Below are positions 9,067 to 18,256 of a stretch of 64,000 bases of DNA, one piece after another. Position 1 is the stretch's first letter. Every line of letters begins with the position of its first letter. The DNA is from Methanospirillum sp. (GTDB lineage Archaea > Halobacteriota > Methanomicrobia > Methanomicrobiales > Methanospirillaceae). The translations under genes were made by a program, and so were the position numbers. The notes under the pieces were generated by a model that was not told the origin of the DNA, searched no databases, and worked only from the letters and a program-made list of their open reading frames with translations. The DNA is taken from positions 38,280 to 102,279 of the forward strand of contig JAAYEG010000040.1 of NCBI GenBank assembly GCA_012728895.1, in the 5' to 3' direction.

Positions 9067-11094
9067 ATGGATGCAACAAGGGAAAGGGAAACGGGTGCCT
9101 CTGAGGTGATCGGCGCCGTGCTGCTGGTCAGCCTGGTCGTGATCGGAGGGGCAGTGGTGGCGGCCTTTGCCTTCGGGCAGCAGACCCCGAAGGAGGTTCC
9201 GCACGTGATGTTCGGGGTCTCGCTGGACAGCGAGAACGAGCTGCTGACGCTCCATCATACCGGGGGCGAAACCCTCCATCCGGGGGAGTACGGTGTCACC
9301 TGGTATGACACGAATGGCACGCTTTACTATGCTCCAGAAGAAAACATTAGTGTTACATGGGCGCCCGACGGGGATCTCCAGATCAGCGAAGTCGACAAGC
9401 GGGTTGGCGACGTTGTCCTGTCGTACAAGGATGGCGCAGGCGGCGAGACGGTCCTTCGCCGCGTACCTTTCGAGGACTTCAACCCGGCCCCCGTTGCCAT
9501 ACCGTCAGGCCCATGGACGATTTCTGGATACAAGCGGAACGTCACCTCGAGCGGCCAGCTGATCGGTCCGCTGAAAGATGTCACCATCCGCCTGACGAAA
9601 ACACAGGGTGAGATCGACTTCCCGGCGGACGGGATGGTCGATGTTACCGACGATGACGGATACTTCTCATTCTCCGTCCCGGAGCACCAGGCCACATACA
9701 GACTTGCTGAAGAGGAGATCAACCTGACCCTGTGGAAGCCGTACAGCCCGGCCAGCGGCCAGTATGACTCGATCACGCTCACCCACCACCAGACCAGCGT
9801 GGTCAGGAACTTCTCGAACGAGCGCCTGCCGCCGCCGCCGTGGAAGATCTCGGGACACAAGTGGAACGTGACCTGGAAGGGCGAGAATCCGGAACCTCTC
9901 GAAGGAATCACCATCAACCTGACGCTGGTGAGCGGTGACGCACCCGGTTTCCCGCCCCAGGGCAGGACGGCGACGACGAATGAGTACGGGTACTACGAGT
10001 TTGAGGTTCCCGGGTACTGGGAGTTCGAGGTGCCGGCCACTCTGCCGACCTATCGCCTCACCGAGGAGATCGACCGGGATATCTGGAGACCGTACGCCCC
10101 CGCGTCCGGTGTCAGGGAAGTGACATTGAGCGCATCTCCCGGCGCGACTGACGAGGACTTCAGCAACTGGAAGATCCCGCCGAACAAGAAGATCTACGGG
10201 TACAAGACTGGATACAGCCCGACAGGCTGGTACCTGGGGCCGGTCGAAGGCATCCGGATCGACCTGACGCATACGAGCGGTGAATTCCCCGACGCCCAGA
10301 TCGGCAGGACGATTACCAACTATACTGACGAGAATGGATACTACGAGTTCGTCGTCTCGGGGTTCCCTGCAGAATACACGGTGAAGGAGACGGACCTCCC
10401 GGAGTACTGGACCCCCTGGGATCCGGAGTCGGGATCTTTCGAGAACGTGCCGCCCGGTGCGAGACGGGACTTCAAGAACATGAGGGTCCCGATGGGAGGG
10501 AAGGTTATCCGCCTCGAGAAGACGGAGCAGATCAATACCGCCACCGAGGGGTACCTCGTTGGCGGTTCCTACTTCCAGGTCGATACAACAGGTAAAGATC
10601 ACGTGACGATAAACGGATCCACCTATAAGTTCAAGAACAACGATGAGGTCCGGTTCGTCATCAACGGCGACCAGAACCGGGGCCGGATGACCGTTACGAA
10701 GGGCGGGACCGACCTGGTCGAATTCTCGTTCAACGTCACGATGCAGAAGAGGGTTGGTGGCAACTGGGTAGACGTCGAGGGCGCCTCGGGCCTGATCAGC
10801 GACATCAGCATCACGAACATCAACAAGAACGGGATCGTGACGGAGTCCACCCTGACGTACAGGCACCCGTCCTACGAATCCTGGACGATGCTCCGGCTCG
10901 ACGGGGAGACCGTGATCCCGAGCGTGGTCGACCAGACGCCGTTCGAATTCACGAACCTGCACATCGTCCACGACAATTCGCAACACGAGGGCAATAACAT
11001 CATGTGGATCTGGCTCGAGCCGGGCAACAACAGCCTGCTCGTCGAGGGCGATTACGTGAATTACCCTGAAATCTCCCCATCTTCCGATCCATGA
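9067..11094 (+). CDS. pilin-like surface protein with prealbumin/Cna-B-like repeats, type 'B2'
   Basis: A 675-aa protein. The N-terminal helix is 'ETGASEVIGAVLLVSLVVIG' (PF07790-like), followed by the short beta domain ('HVMFGVSLDSENELLTLHHTG'). Residues ~148-478 hold three repeats of about 110 residues, each opening with 'ISGYKRNV'-like strands and carrying 'DGYFSFSVP' / 'YGYYEFEVP' / 'NGYYEFVVS', the pattern of SpaA/Cna-B prealbumin-like stalk domains. The C-terminal ~190 residues are a separate beta-rich domain of unknown type. ATG 9067 is used because aggtga (9056-9061) precedes it; the GTG at 9058 is the track's start. It probably forms an extended stalk on the cell surface. Confidence 0.8.
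   Translation: MDATRERETGASEVIGAVLLVSLVVIGGAVVAAFAFGQQTPKEVPHVMFGVSLDSENELLTLHHTGGETLHPGEYGVTWYDTNGTLYYAPEENISVTWAPDGDLQISEVDKRVGDVVLSYKDGAGGETVLRRVPFEDFNPAPVAIPSGPWTISGYKRNVTSSGQLIGPLKDVTIRLTKTQGEIDFPADGMVDVTDDDGYFSFSVPEHQATYRLAEEEINLTLWKPYSPASGQYDSITLTHHQTSVVRNFSNERLPPPPWKISGHKWNVTWKGENPEPLEGITINLTLVSGDAPGFPPQGRTATTNEYGYYEFEVPGYWEFEVPATLPTYRLTEEIDRDIWRPYAPASGVREVTLSASPGATDEDFSNWKIPPNKKIYGYKTGYSPTGWYLGPVEGIRIDLTHTSGEFPDAQIGRTITNYTDENGYYEFVVSGFPAEYTVKETDLPEYWTPWDPESGSFENVPPGARRDFKNMRVPMGGKVIRLEKTEQINTATEGYLVGGSYFQVDTTGKDHVTINGSTYKFKNNDEVRFVINGDQNRGRMTVTKGGTDLVEFSFNVTMQKRVGGNWVDVEGASGLISDISITNINKNGIVTESTLTYRHPSYESWTMLRLDGETVIPSVVDQTPFEFTNLHIVHDNSQHEGNNIMWIWLEPGNNSLLVEGDYVNYPEISPSSDP
9508..10500 (+). 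repeat. three tandem Cna-B/SpaA-like protein repeats within B2
   Basis: Three in-frame units begin near 9508, 9838 and 10180. Each has a strand with Y/W-K, a 'tLT..sGe' segment, a 'GYY.F.V' segment and an 'EY/LW.PY.P.SG' ending. They have diverged in DNA but are obvious in protein, so this is old intragenic duplication. Confidence 0.65.
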
Positions 11095-14000
11095 CCCTCC
11101 GAGGACGGCATGACGAGGACGCCAACGCCGAGATCCTCGGCGTCGTGATACTGATCGGCATCTTCGCCGTCACGGCCGGCATCATCTCCGCGACGGTCCT
11201 CGCGACACCCGAGGCCGAGAAGGTCCCGGCAGCCTCGATTGAGATCACGCAGCCTTCGCCGGATGCGCTCCGGATCGTCCACCTCGGGGGAGATCCCCTG
11301 CCGCTGGACCGGATCGCTGTCCGCGGAATGAAATCCGACGGAGTTAAGGTGCCGAAAGAGGGACTCGAAACGCTCAGGGTCTGGCTGAACCTCGACGGGA
11401 CGGTCCTGAGCAACGGGTTCAACGAAGTGGTGAATGCTACGGATTGGGTCAGTGCGGTCCTCGTCTGGAAAGGAACCGGGGGGGAATCGATACTTTCAAG
11501 CTGGAGCCAGTCGAGCATCTACGGGCCGCTCGGCCCCGCCGGACTGGCTGGCGATACCTCCGACCTGGTCGAGAATCCGCCGCGGACGCAACCGACGATC
11601 ACGCCCCTTCCCCTCGTCTGGTCTCCAGGCGACGAGGTGATAGCAAATTTCCTCCCCCTCGACAACACCACCATCCCCGCCGGTGACCCGCTCGGGTTCG
11701 AAGATCGATCGACCGGCTACATCACTGCATGGTCGTGGAACTTCGGCGACGGACATACGCTCGAGACTACTGTTCCCGGCGTGATCTTCGACCATACCTT
11801 CGAGCACCAGGGCGACTATTACGTAACGCTCACCGTCTCAAACAATACCACCGGAGCGCACGACACCGTCAAGCACACCGTCCATGTGACACCGCCCGGG
11901 CAACCCAGTCCCCTGGATTTCACGATCTCACCCCGGGACAGCGGGAACCACGAGCTCACCGTCACATGCCTCGCCTCCCTGGATCCCGACCACCCTCTCA
12001 CCATCACGGCCTGGCAATGGGATGCCCTCGACGCGCAGACCGGGACCTTGAAACAGTATGGCCCGTACTACGGTGACGTCTTCCATCATCCGGATTTAAC
12101 GAGTATAGACTTGAAGTTCGAGAACCACGACGGCCTCACCAACAATATCTGCACGATCATGCTCACCGGCTGGTCGCCGTATCTCGAGTATCCCATCACC
12201 GTCACGAAGACGGTCACCGTGGGTCCCGAGCTCCGGGCCCGTTTCACGCCGAACGCCACCTCTGCCATCGCCGGGTACCCGATCAGCTTCCTCGATGAAT
12301 CAACCGGGGTCGTCGACACCTGGCACTGGGACTTCGGGGACGGCTCGACAAACGAGACACAGCACCCTGAACACGTCTACGCCAACCCGGGCGAGTACAC
12401 CGTCACCCTCACAGTCACAGGTTACGATGAGACCATCCCGGGGGACCACATCGTGACGGATCAGGCGACGGCAACGATCCACGTCGAGGAGCCGGTCATC
12501 GCTGCCTTCACCTCCAACTTGACCTCCGGAGAGGCCCCGCTCACGGTCGCGTTCGTCGATCAGTCCACCGGCGGCCCGACCAACTGGACCTGGTCGTTCG
12601 GCGACAACACAATCTCGCATGAGCAGAGCCCTGTTCATACGTACGCGACGGACGGAAAATTCAAGGTCTCACTGGCCGCCGAGAAGTACGACCCGGACTC
12701 GTATAGTGTTGAGGTCAAGGAGATCTACATCTGGGTGGGTTCCCCGGTCATCGCCGACTTCACCGCGGATGTGCGAAACGGCCCCGCGCCGCTCGAGGTC
12801 CATTTCACCGACACCTCCACCTCCACGAGCGCCGACCCCATCACCATATGGGAATGGGACTTCGATAACGATGGCACGGTCGACTCGACCGAGCAGAACC
12901 CGAGTTATATTTACACGAGCGCCGGAACCTACTCCGTCTCCCTCCGGGTGGAGAATTCCAACCGGTTCGACACGGAAACCAAGGGCGCCTTCGTGACGGT
13001 GTACGAGAACGTCACTGCCTCGTTCACCGCGGACCGCACGATCGGGCTGTATCCCCTCACGGTCAGGTTCACGGACACCTCGTCCGGCAACCCGACGTTT
13101 TGGCGCTGGGACTTCGGTGACGGGTACATCTCGATGGAACGGGATCCCGTCCACGTCTTCAACGGGACGGGCACGTATACCGTGACGCTGAAAGCCAGCC
13201 ATTCCTTCGACTCGGACGAGATCACGAAGGTGAACTACATCGAGGTGGTCGATAAGCCCATCGAGGCCCGCTTCTCCGCGGTCCAGACGGCGGGCCCGCA
13301 CAGCCTCACCGTCGCGTTCACCGATACCTCGGATGGAGACCCGGAGGAATGGTACTGGGAGTTCGGCGACGGTCAGAATTCTACGGAGCAAAACCCCGTC
13401 CATACCTACTCCAGCAAGGGGACCTATCCCGTGATACTGACAACCAAGATCGACGGGACCGAGTACGTATCCAAGCCAGTGACCATCACGGTATACGATC
13501 CCATCGAAGCCCGGATGTCGGTCTTCAACAGAGAGGGCCCTGTCCCGCTCGCCGTTTCGTTCAGGGACATATCGACAGGCGACAGGGACCGCCGGTTATG
13601 GAATTTCGGTGACAATTCAACATCGACGGAGCTGAACCCGACACACACGTACGTGGCAGGGGGTACCTACAACGCGACCCTGACCGTCTGGAACAGTCTC
13701 CGCCCCGACCTGACGTACGAGGCGTCGACAACCGTGACAGCCTTCGACGTCGCGAACGCGAGCTTCACGGCAAACGTGACCTCGGGGGTGGCGCCGCTCG
13801 CGGTCCAGTTCACAGACACCTCGACCGGGCACCCGACCTGGCGGATCTGGGACTTCGACAACGACGGGTCGATCGACTCGACCGAACAGGCACCGACGCA
13901 CGTATTCACGCGTGGCGGCGTGTACCTCGTCAGTCTCCGCATTGGAAACCCGGCAGGAGAGGATCTCACGCCGGCGACCATGACGATCGTGGTCAGCGAG

Positions 14001-14762
14001 GTTCTTCGAGCCTCCTTCAGGGCCAACGTCACCGGGGGCGATGCACCGCTGGCGGTCGCGTTCACAGACGAATCGACCGGCGACGATATCCTGAGCAGGA
14101 CGTGGGACTTCGGAGACGGAGGGCACTCGTCCGAACGGAACCCGGTCTACGTGTATGGTACGCCCGGCACCTATACCGTGGGTCTGACGGTTACGAACGC
14201 CACCGGCTCGGATTCTGAGACCAAGGACGATTACATCACCGTCACCGTTCCGCCTCCGTCGCTCAAGGCCGAATTCACCGCGAATACCACCCTGGGCGGC
14301 ACACCGCTTGACGTCGCGTTTACGGATCTCTCGACCGGCGACCCGACGGGGTGGATATGGGATTTCAATAATGACGGCAAAGTTGATTCGATCGACCCGA
14401 ACCCGGTCTGTCTCTTCGAATGGGCCGGAACTTACACCGTGAACCTGACGGTCACGAAAGACGACCGTTCGGACTCCGAGGTCAAGACCGGTTACATACA
14501 AGTGTACGATCCTCCCGTGGCCGACTTCTCAGGAACACCGACTACTGTTTCTAGGAATCAGCCGGTCCAGTTCACCGACCTCTCGACGAACTCTCCAACG
14601 GCCTGGGCGTGGGACTTCAACAACGATGGCCTGAGCGAGAGCACCGTACAGAACCCGTCACATTCGTACAGTGTGAAGGGAACGTATGCCGTCAGGCTTT
14701 CTGTCTCGAACGCCGGCGGATCGGACACCCTGACGAGGGACAGCTACATCACGGTGAAATAG
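11091..14762 (+). CDS. pilin-like multi-PKD surface protein, type 'B3'
   Basis: A 1223-aa protein. The N-terminus 'EDANAEILGVVILIGIFAVTAG' is the same pilin-like helix as in its neighbours. Residues ~40-150 are the short beta domain. From residue ~183 to the end there are eleven clear PKD domains and one degenerate one, recognisable by 'WxWDFGDG' or 'WDFDNDG' followed by 'NPxHxY..xGtYtVtL'. PKD repeats form Ig-like rods in archaeal S-layer and adhesion proteins. The ATG overlaps the B2 stop (ATGA). No C-terminal anchor is seen, so the N-terminal helix is the likely attachment point. It is the last gene of the cluster and is followed by a T-run. Confidence 0.85.
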   Translation: MTLRGRHDEDANAEILGVVILIGIFAVTAGIISATVLATPEAEKVPAASIEITQPSPDALRIVHLGGDPLPLDRIAVRGMKSDGVKVPKEGLETLRVWLNLDGTVLSNGFNEVVNATDWVSAVLVWKGTGGESILSSWSQSSIYGPLGPAGLAGDTSDLVENPPRTQPTITPLPLVWSPGDEVIANFLPLDNTTIPAGDPLGFEDRSTGYITAWSWNFGDGHTLETTVPGVIFDHTFEHQGDYYVTLTVSNNTTGAHDTVKHTVHVTPPGQPSPLDFTISPRDSGNHELTVTCLASLDPDHPLTITAWQWDALDAQTGTLKQYGPYYGDVFHHPDLTSIDLKFENHDGLTNNICTIMLTGWSPYLEYPITVTKTVTVGPELRARFTPNATSAIAGYPISFLDESTGVVDTWHWDFGDGSTNETQHPEHVYANPGEYTVTLTVTGYDETIPGDHIVTDQATATIHVEEPVIAAFTSNLTSGEAPLTVAFVDQSTGGPTNWTWSFGDNTISHEQSPVHTYATDGKFKVSLAAEKYDPDSYSVEVKEIYIWVGSPVIADFTADVRNGPAPLEVHFTDTSTSTSADPITIWEWDFDNDGTVDSTEQNPSYIYTSAGTYSVSLRVENSNRFDTETKGAFVTVYENVTASFTADRTIGLYPLTVRFTDTSSGNPTFWRWDFGDGYISMERDPVHVFNGTGTYTVTLKASHSFDSDEITKVNYIEVVDKPIEARFSAVQTAGPHSLTVAFTDTSDGDPEEWYWEFGDGQNSTEQNPVHTYSSKGTYPVILTTKIDGTEYVSKPVTITVYDPIEARMSVFNREGPVPLAVSFRDISTGDRDRRLWNFGDNSTSTELNPTHTYVAGGTYNATLTVWNSLRPDLTYEASTTVTAFDVANASFTANVTSGVAPLAVQFTDTSTGHPTWRIWDFDNDGSIDSTEQAPTHVFTRGGVYLVSLRIGNPAGEDLTPATMTIVVSEVLRASFRANVTGGDAPLAVAFTDESTGDDILSRTWDFGDGGHSSERNPVYVYGTPGTYTVGLTVTNATGSDSETKDDYITVTVPPPSLKAEFTANTTLGGTPLDVAFTDLSTGDPTGWIWDFNNDGKVDSIDPNPVCLFEWAGTYTVNLTVTKDDRSDSEVKTGYIQVYDPPVADFSGTPTTVSRNQPVQFTDLSTNSPTAWAWDFNNDGLSESTVQNPSHSYSVKGTYAVRLSVSNAGGSDTLTRDSYITVK
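11637..14760 (+). repeat. array of twelve PKD domains within B3
   Basis: Counted on the W-x-W-x-F-G-D-G / W-D-F-D-N-D-G core. The second unit ('AWQWDALDAQTG') is degenerate and lacks the FGDG turn. The spacing is ~80-95 residues. Several units use the DNDG variant that resembles a calcium-binding loop. Confidence 0.75.
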
Positions 14763-14796
14763 GCAGTCGGTGCGTTGAGACAGCGACCGGCTCCCC

Positions 14797-14803
14797 TTTT
14801 TTT
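14797..14803 (+). terminator. T-run after the pilin-like cluster
   Basis: Seven consecutive T residues lie about 35 nt after the B3 stop. Archaeal termination commonly uses such U-tracts without a hairpin. Confidence 0.4.
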
Positions 14804-15888
14804 GTTTCCTGTCACTCTTCCCTTCGATTGCCGGGGCATTTGGGGCTGCGTTCGAGTGCGTGCCACTCATCCGGTCACCTCTGTGCGTACCCGACGATTC
14901 GTTCTGCGGGCAATCGTTGGACTAAAACCGTCCCGGACTCTTGTTCGTCTCGACTGGAACGAGGCGTGAGCCATTTACGACAGCCGGTGCTGTCGTCCCT
15001 GGCCAGTGGAGGTGCGATCACCCTGTCATCCTCTCCGAAAACGCACCTGTTATTCCCGTTCTCCTGCGGATGGTTCCATCCGGCCATGATGCGCCCGGTT
15101 GTCTCAGCACGCCCGCTCAACAGTTCACCGATCAGCAATCCATCTTTCCTCGTTATAGAGCCGAACCCCTGGCGCAGTGATCGCCCCGCGACAAGTACGG
15201 CCACCGCGAGAATCGCTACGAAAGGGTGGCGTGGCCGTTGGTGAATGGTCTGGATAGAGAACACCGCCTGCGCTGGCAAGGGGCTGTCCTCGATCCGCAA
15301 TCGCGACCTGGCAACTCCCCTCTCGTCCCCCCGAGCGGCTTTCCAGAGTTCGAATTCAATGGGATTCACACAGGTCCCTCTCATTTGACATCACACCGTC
15401 GGAACGTACCCGAAAATTCTGAGATGACGAGTACAACCAGGCTTCGCGTTTCCAGTTATCGATTCCTGTAACGGCACGATGCCCAGGAAGCCCGTGCAGT
15501 CCCCTGTGCCCGGACACCGGGTTTCCACGCGAACCTCCACTCCTGGCGACGACCCTGGGCCCTTTCCGGAAGATCCGCGGGGTGTGCATAAAGTTTGCAC
15601 CACGTTAAAGGCCGGGAGTCGTGCGGCAGGCCCGAAGAAACCCGGAGAAACCCGGAGCGTCAGGGGAGGACGAAATGGATGGGCGAGGAACGGGATGGGT
15701 TCATGTCGAGATGCCGGCACCGGTTTGAAGAGTGAGCCACTGCTCGTTCTCTTGACGTTTTTTTCATGCGAGGCAATCGGCTTACAGTCACAACAAACTG
15801 TCCGGTACCTCGTCCGAAAAGGTACCGATTGCCCCCCGCCACGCATGTCCCCGCGGGCCACAGGGGCCGAGTTCCCATTCGTCCCCTC
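14804..15888. other. about 1.1 kb without a convincing gene
   Basis: Both strands carry only short ORFs of odd composition. The longest (14875-15384 minus, 169 aa; 15479-15949 plus, 156 aa) show no recognisable domain and no ribosome binding site. A perfect 8-bp hairpin sits at 14977-14996 and a GTGCA-N7-TGCAC palindrome near 15589. It may be a decayed gene or a long intergenic spacer between convergent units; nothing further can be supported. Confidence 0.5.
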
Positions 15889-17040
15889 TCAGAGCTGGGT
15901 GAAGAGCCAGGTGACATCCGCGAAGTCGATCCGCCCGTTCTGGTTGTAATCGAAACACATCGCCGGTTGATACCCGGTGATCCAGGACATCTGGCTGAAG
16001 TAGAGCACGATGTCGGCAAAGTCGGCCCGTCCATTGCCGTTCACGTCCTCGTACCGGCCGTCACCGTCGAGATCATTCGGGGGCGATGAAATTCCGGGCA
16101 TGCTCGAGACCACCGGTTTTGGGGTTTCGGCCGGCGAAAATTTCTGGACTCGATGGTTGTTCCTATCTACCACGTACACATCGCCCTTCCCGTCCACCGC
16201 GATCCCCCTCGGGAGGTTGAACTCCCCTTCATCCGTGCCGAAATCACCCCATCTTGCCAGGGGTGTACCCGTCAGCGTGAACTTCCGGACCGAGTTGTTG
16301 CCCTCGTCGGTCAGGAGAATCCCTCCACAGGGAGCAACGGCGACACCCGAGAGTATATCGAACTCCCCCCCGGATGTTCCCGACGCCGCCCACTCCCGGA
16401 TGAAGTCGCCGGCAGCGGTGAACACCACGACCCGGTGGTTGTTTCGATCGGCCACGAACACACGGTCACCCGTGTCCACCGCGATGCCGTACGGCGCATC
16501 GAACTCTGCGTCTCCCGTGCCGGGACTCCCCCACTTCATGAGAAAGGTGCCCGTGGAGGTGAATTTCTGGACCCGGTTGTTGAGCGCGTCCGCCACGTAC
16601 ACGTGTCCGCTGCCGTCCGTTGCAATCCCCCAGAGGGACCTGAACTGGCTGTCTCCGGTGCCGTAACTCCCCCACTGCGTCAGGTACGTGCCGTTCGAGT
16701 CAAACTTCTGGATACGCATGGTCTGGTCGCCGACGTAGACGTTGCCAGCAGTATCCACCGCGATACTGCATATGCTGACGAACTGCCCGGGAGCGATGCC
16801 GAAGATTCCCCACGTATCCACGAACTCCCCCGACGACGTGAACTTCTGGACCCGGTTGTTGGCCGAGTCGGCCACGTAGACGTATCCCGCCGTGTCCACT
16901 GCAACTCCCGCCGGGTAGTAGAACTGCCCGTCTCCCTGTCCAATGCCCCCCCATCCGTCAGCGTACTCATAGGTCTCTGCCGTTGCAACAGGGATCCAGA
17001 GGATAACCAGAAATATGCTCAATATATAGATTGATTTCAT
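15889..17040 (-). CDS. secreted NHL-repeat beta-propeller with dockerin-like EF-hand tail
   Basis: A 383-aa protein. Residues 1-21 are a Sec signal peptide ('SIYILSIFLVILWIPVATA'). Residues ~28-310 contain six NHL blades, each with 'GIAVD..G.VYVAD..NNRVQKF' and 'G.FgtgdgqF', enough to close a propeller. The C-terminal ~60 residues hold two EF-hand-like loops, 'DLDGDGRYEDVNGNGRADF' and 'DYNQNGRIDFADV', the dockerin-like module common at the ends of secreted proteins in methanogens and a likely calcium and protein-docking element. A TATA-like box lies at 17076-17087. The binding partner is unknown. Confidence 0.85.
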   Translation of the reverse strand: MKSIYILSIFLVILWIPVATAETYEYADGWGGIGQGDGQFYYPAGVAVDTAGYVYVADSANNRVQKFTSSGEFVDTWGIFGIAPGQFVSICSIAVDTAGNVYVGDQTMRIQKFDSNGTYLTQWGSYGTGDSQFRSLWGIATDGSGHVYVADALNNRVQKFTSTGTFLMKWGSPGTGDAEFDAPYGIAVDTGDRVFVADRNNHRVVVFTAAGDFIREWAASGTSGGEFDILSGVAVAPCGGILLTDEGNNSVRKFTLTGTPLARWGDFGTDEGEFNLPRGIAVDGKGDVYVVDRNNHRVQKFSPAETPKPVVSSMPGISSPPNDLDGDGRYEDVNGNGRADFADIVLYFSQMSWITGYQPAMCFDYNQNGRIDFADVTWLFTQL

Positions 17041-17075
17041 GGCATTCTCATTATTTGGCTTCTTTAATTTACAAA

Positions 17076-17087
17076 GATTTAAATATT
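17076..17087 (-). promoter_or_regulatory. TATA-like box for the NHL propeller gene
   Basis: On the minus strand the sequence reads aatatttaaatc, about 36-47 nt before the ATG at 17040, in a distinctly AT-rich 60-bp stretch. Confidence 0.5.
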
Positions 17088-17337
17088 GTCAATCTCATCC
17101 CCCTCCCCTATCGCGGAGAGAGCGATGAAAAAGTGGGTGGATGCGATGACGTCCCGGGTGGGAGGGCTCTCGTATTCGTATCATCGCCCGAACCGTTGAC
17201 GATGCCACGAGGACGATGCGGAAACAATACACCCGATCAATCGAAAAGATGATCCACGCGACGATCGTCAGGGAGGTACGACCTCCGGCGAGATTCTCAC
17301 CATGTCCTGATTTGTGTCGTTCGCGGGATAGACTGCC

Positions 17338-17808
17338 ATGCCCTTCCACTGCCTCCGGTGCGGCGAGTGCTGCTCGGCCATGGGCGAGGTGCACGCCCTC
17401 GAGGGCGACCCCGCCTCCGGCCGTTGCGTCGTCGTGAACCGCTACACCGGGGAGCGGACGCCGGTCAGGGTCGACCCCGGCAGAGGAGGCCTCCTCTCCG
17501 GGCCACCGCTCCCCGGGGCCTGCCCGCTCTTCCGGCGCGACGCCGCCGGCCTCGGCATCTGCCCCGTGCACGGCACCTGGCCGAGGGTCTGCGCCGAGTA
17601 CGCCTGCTGGCGCATCCTGGTCCTGGCCCCGAACGGCGGGCGGGCCGCGCGGGTCATGGGAACGCGCCACATCGCGGTCGACGACCCGGCCCTCGAGCCG
17701 GTGCTCGCGCCGCACCGCGGGTTCCTCGCCGGGATCGAGGAGGACGCGGCGTGGGACGCCGCTCTCTCAGTTATTCTCGAGCGGGCCGGCTACCGCGTCG
17801 AGGAGTGA
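17338..17808 (+). CDS. YkgJ-family cysteine cluster protein
   Basis: A 156-aa protein opening with 'FHCLRCGECCSAMGEV' and later 'CPLF..........CPVHGTWPRVCAEYACW'. This Cys spacing is that of the YkgJ / UPF0153 zinc- or iron-chelating domain. These small cytoplasmic proteins bind a metal or a cluster; their role is poorly defined. It is monocistronic here, flanked by ~300-nt and ~450-nt spacers. ATG 17338 gives a start right at the first conserved Cys motif, as in homologues. Confidence 0.8.
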   Translation: MPFHCLRCGECCSAMGEVHALEGDPASGRCVVVNRYTGERTPVRVDPGRGGLLSGPPLPGACPLFRRDAAGLGICPVHGTWPRVCAEYACWRILVLAPNGGRAARVMGTRHIAVDDPALEPVLAPHRGFLAGIEEDAAWDAALSVILERAGYRVEE

Positions 17809-17822
17809 GAGGAAAGAGGGAG

Positions 17823-17840
17823 GGATCCGGAACCGGATCC
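17823..17840. repeat. perfect 8-bp inverted repeat (ggatccgg-aa-ccggatcc)
   Basis: It lies just after the YkgJ stop. It could be a short hairpin acting at the 3' end or a protein-binding palindrome. There is no further evidence. Confidence 0.45.
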
Positions 17841-18256
17841 GGTAGTGGCGAGCCCGTAACGCAGACTCCCGGGATCGACGCGGTGCGCGTTCCGGGGACG
17901 GACGGTCTCGGCGCGATAAATCACGGGTATTCCCGGACCGGCGAACGGCTCCTTGGAGGGCCCCGCGAGTCACGGAGAACAGCGTCTTCGCGCGCCTACC
18001 GGCAGTAGGAGATTCCCCGGGATACGGCAGGTCCCGGTGCGGCGTTGGCCGATGCCGGACCGGTTCGTATCCGTGTATCCCTGTTCACATCGCTGAATGC
18101 CGAAAATAGCAGTATATTCCCCCTTAAAAAGAATAATATCGGAAATCATCGAGAAATAAAAAAACCAAAGTTTATGATTAATAAGACTGAAATATCTCGT
18201 TGAAACGCTCTGCAGGTCTGCATGTCGGCATGGGATCGCGGGGCCGATCGAAGAAA
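17841..18256. other. intergenic region with AT-rich promoter segment
   Basis: About 415 nt without a supported gene. The last ~90 nt (18115-18200) are AT-rich and contain 'agtttatgatta' (18169-18180), a plausible TATA box for the next gene that resembles the one at 4956. Confidence 0.45.

Noticed and set aside
11637-14760. Regular spacing in the PKD region considered as a CRISPR-like repeat array
   Set aside because: The periodicity (~250-280 nt) is in protein space and in frame; the DNA units are diverged and too long for CRISPR.
14875-15384. 169-aa minus-strand ORF in the long gene-free stretch
   Set aside because: There is no ribosome binding site, no recognisable domain and no sign of coding bias; I could not support it as a gene or as a transposase remnant.
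15479-15949. 156-aa plus-strand ORF
   Set aside because: It overlaps the end of the NHL gene in antisense and has irregular composition.
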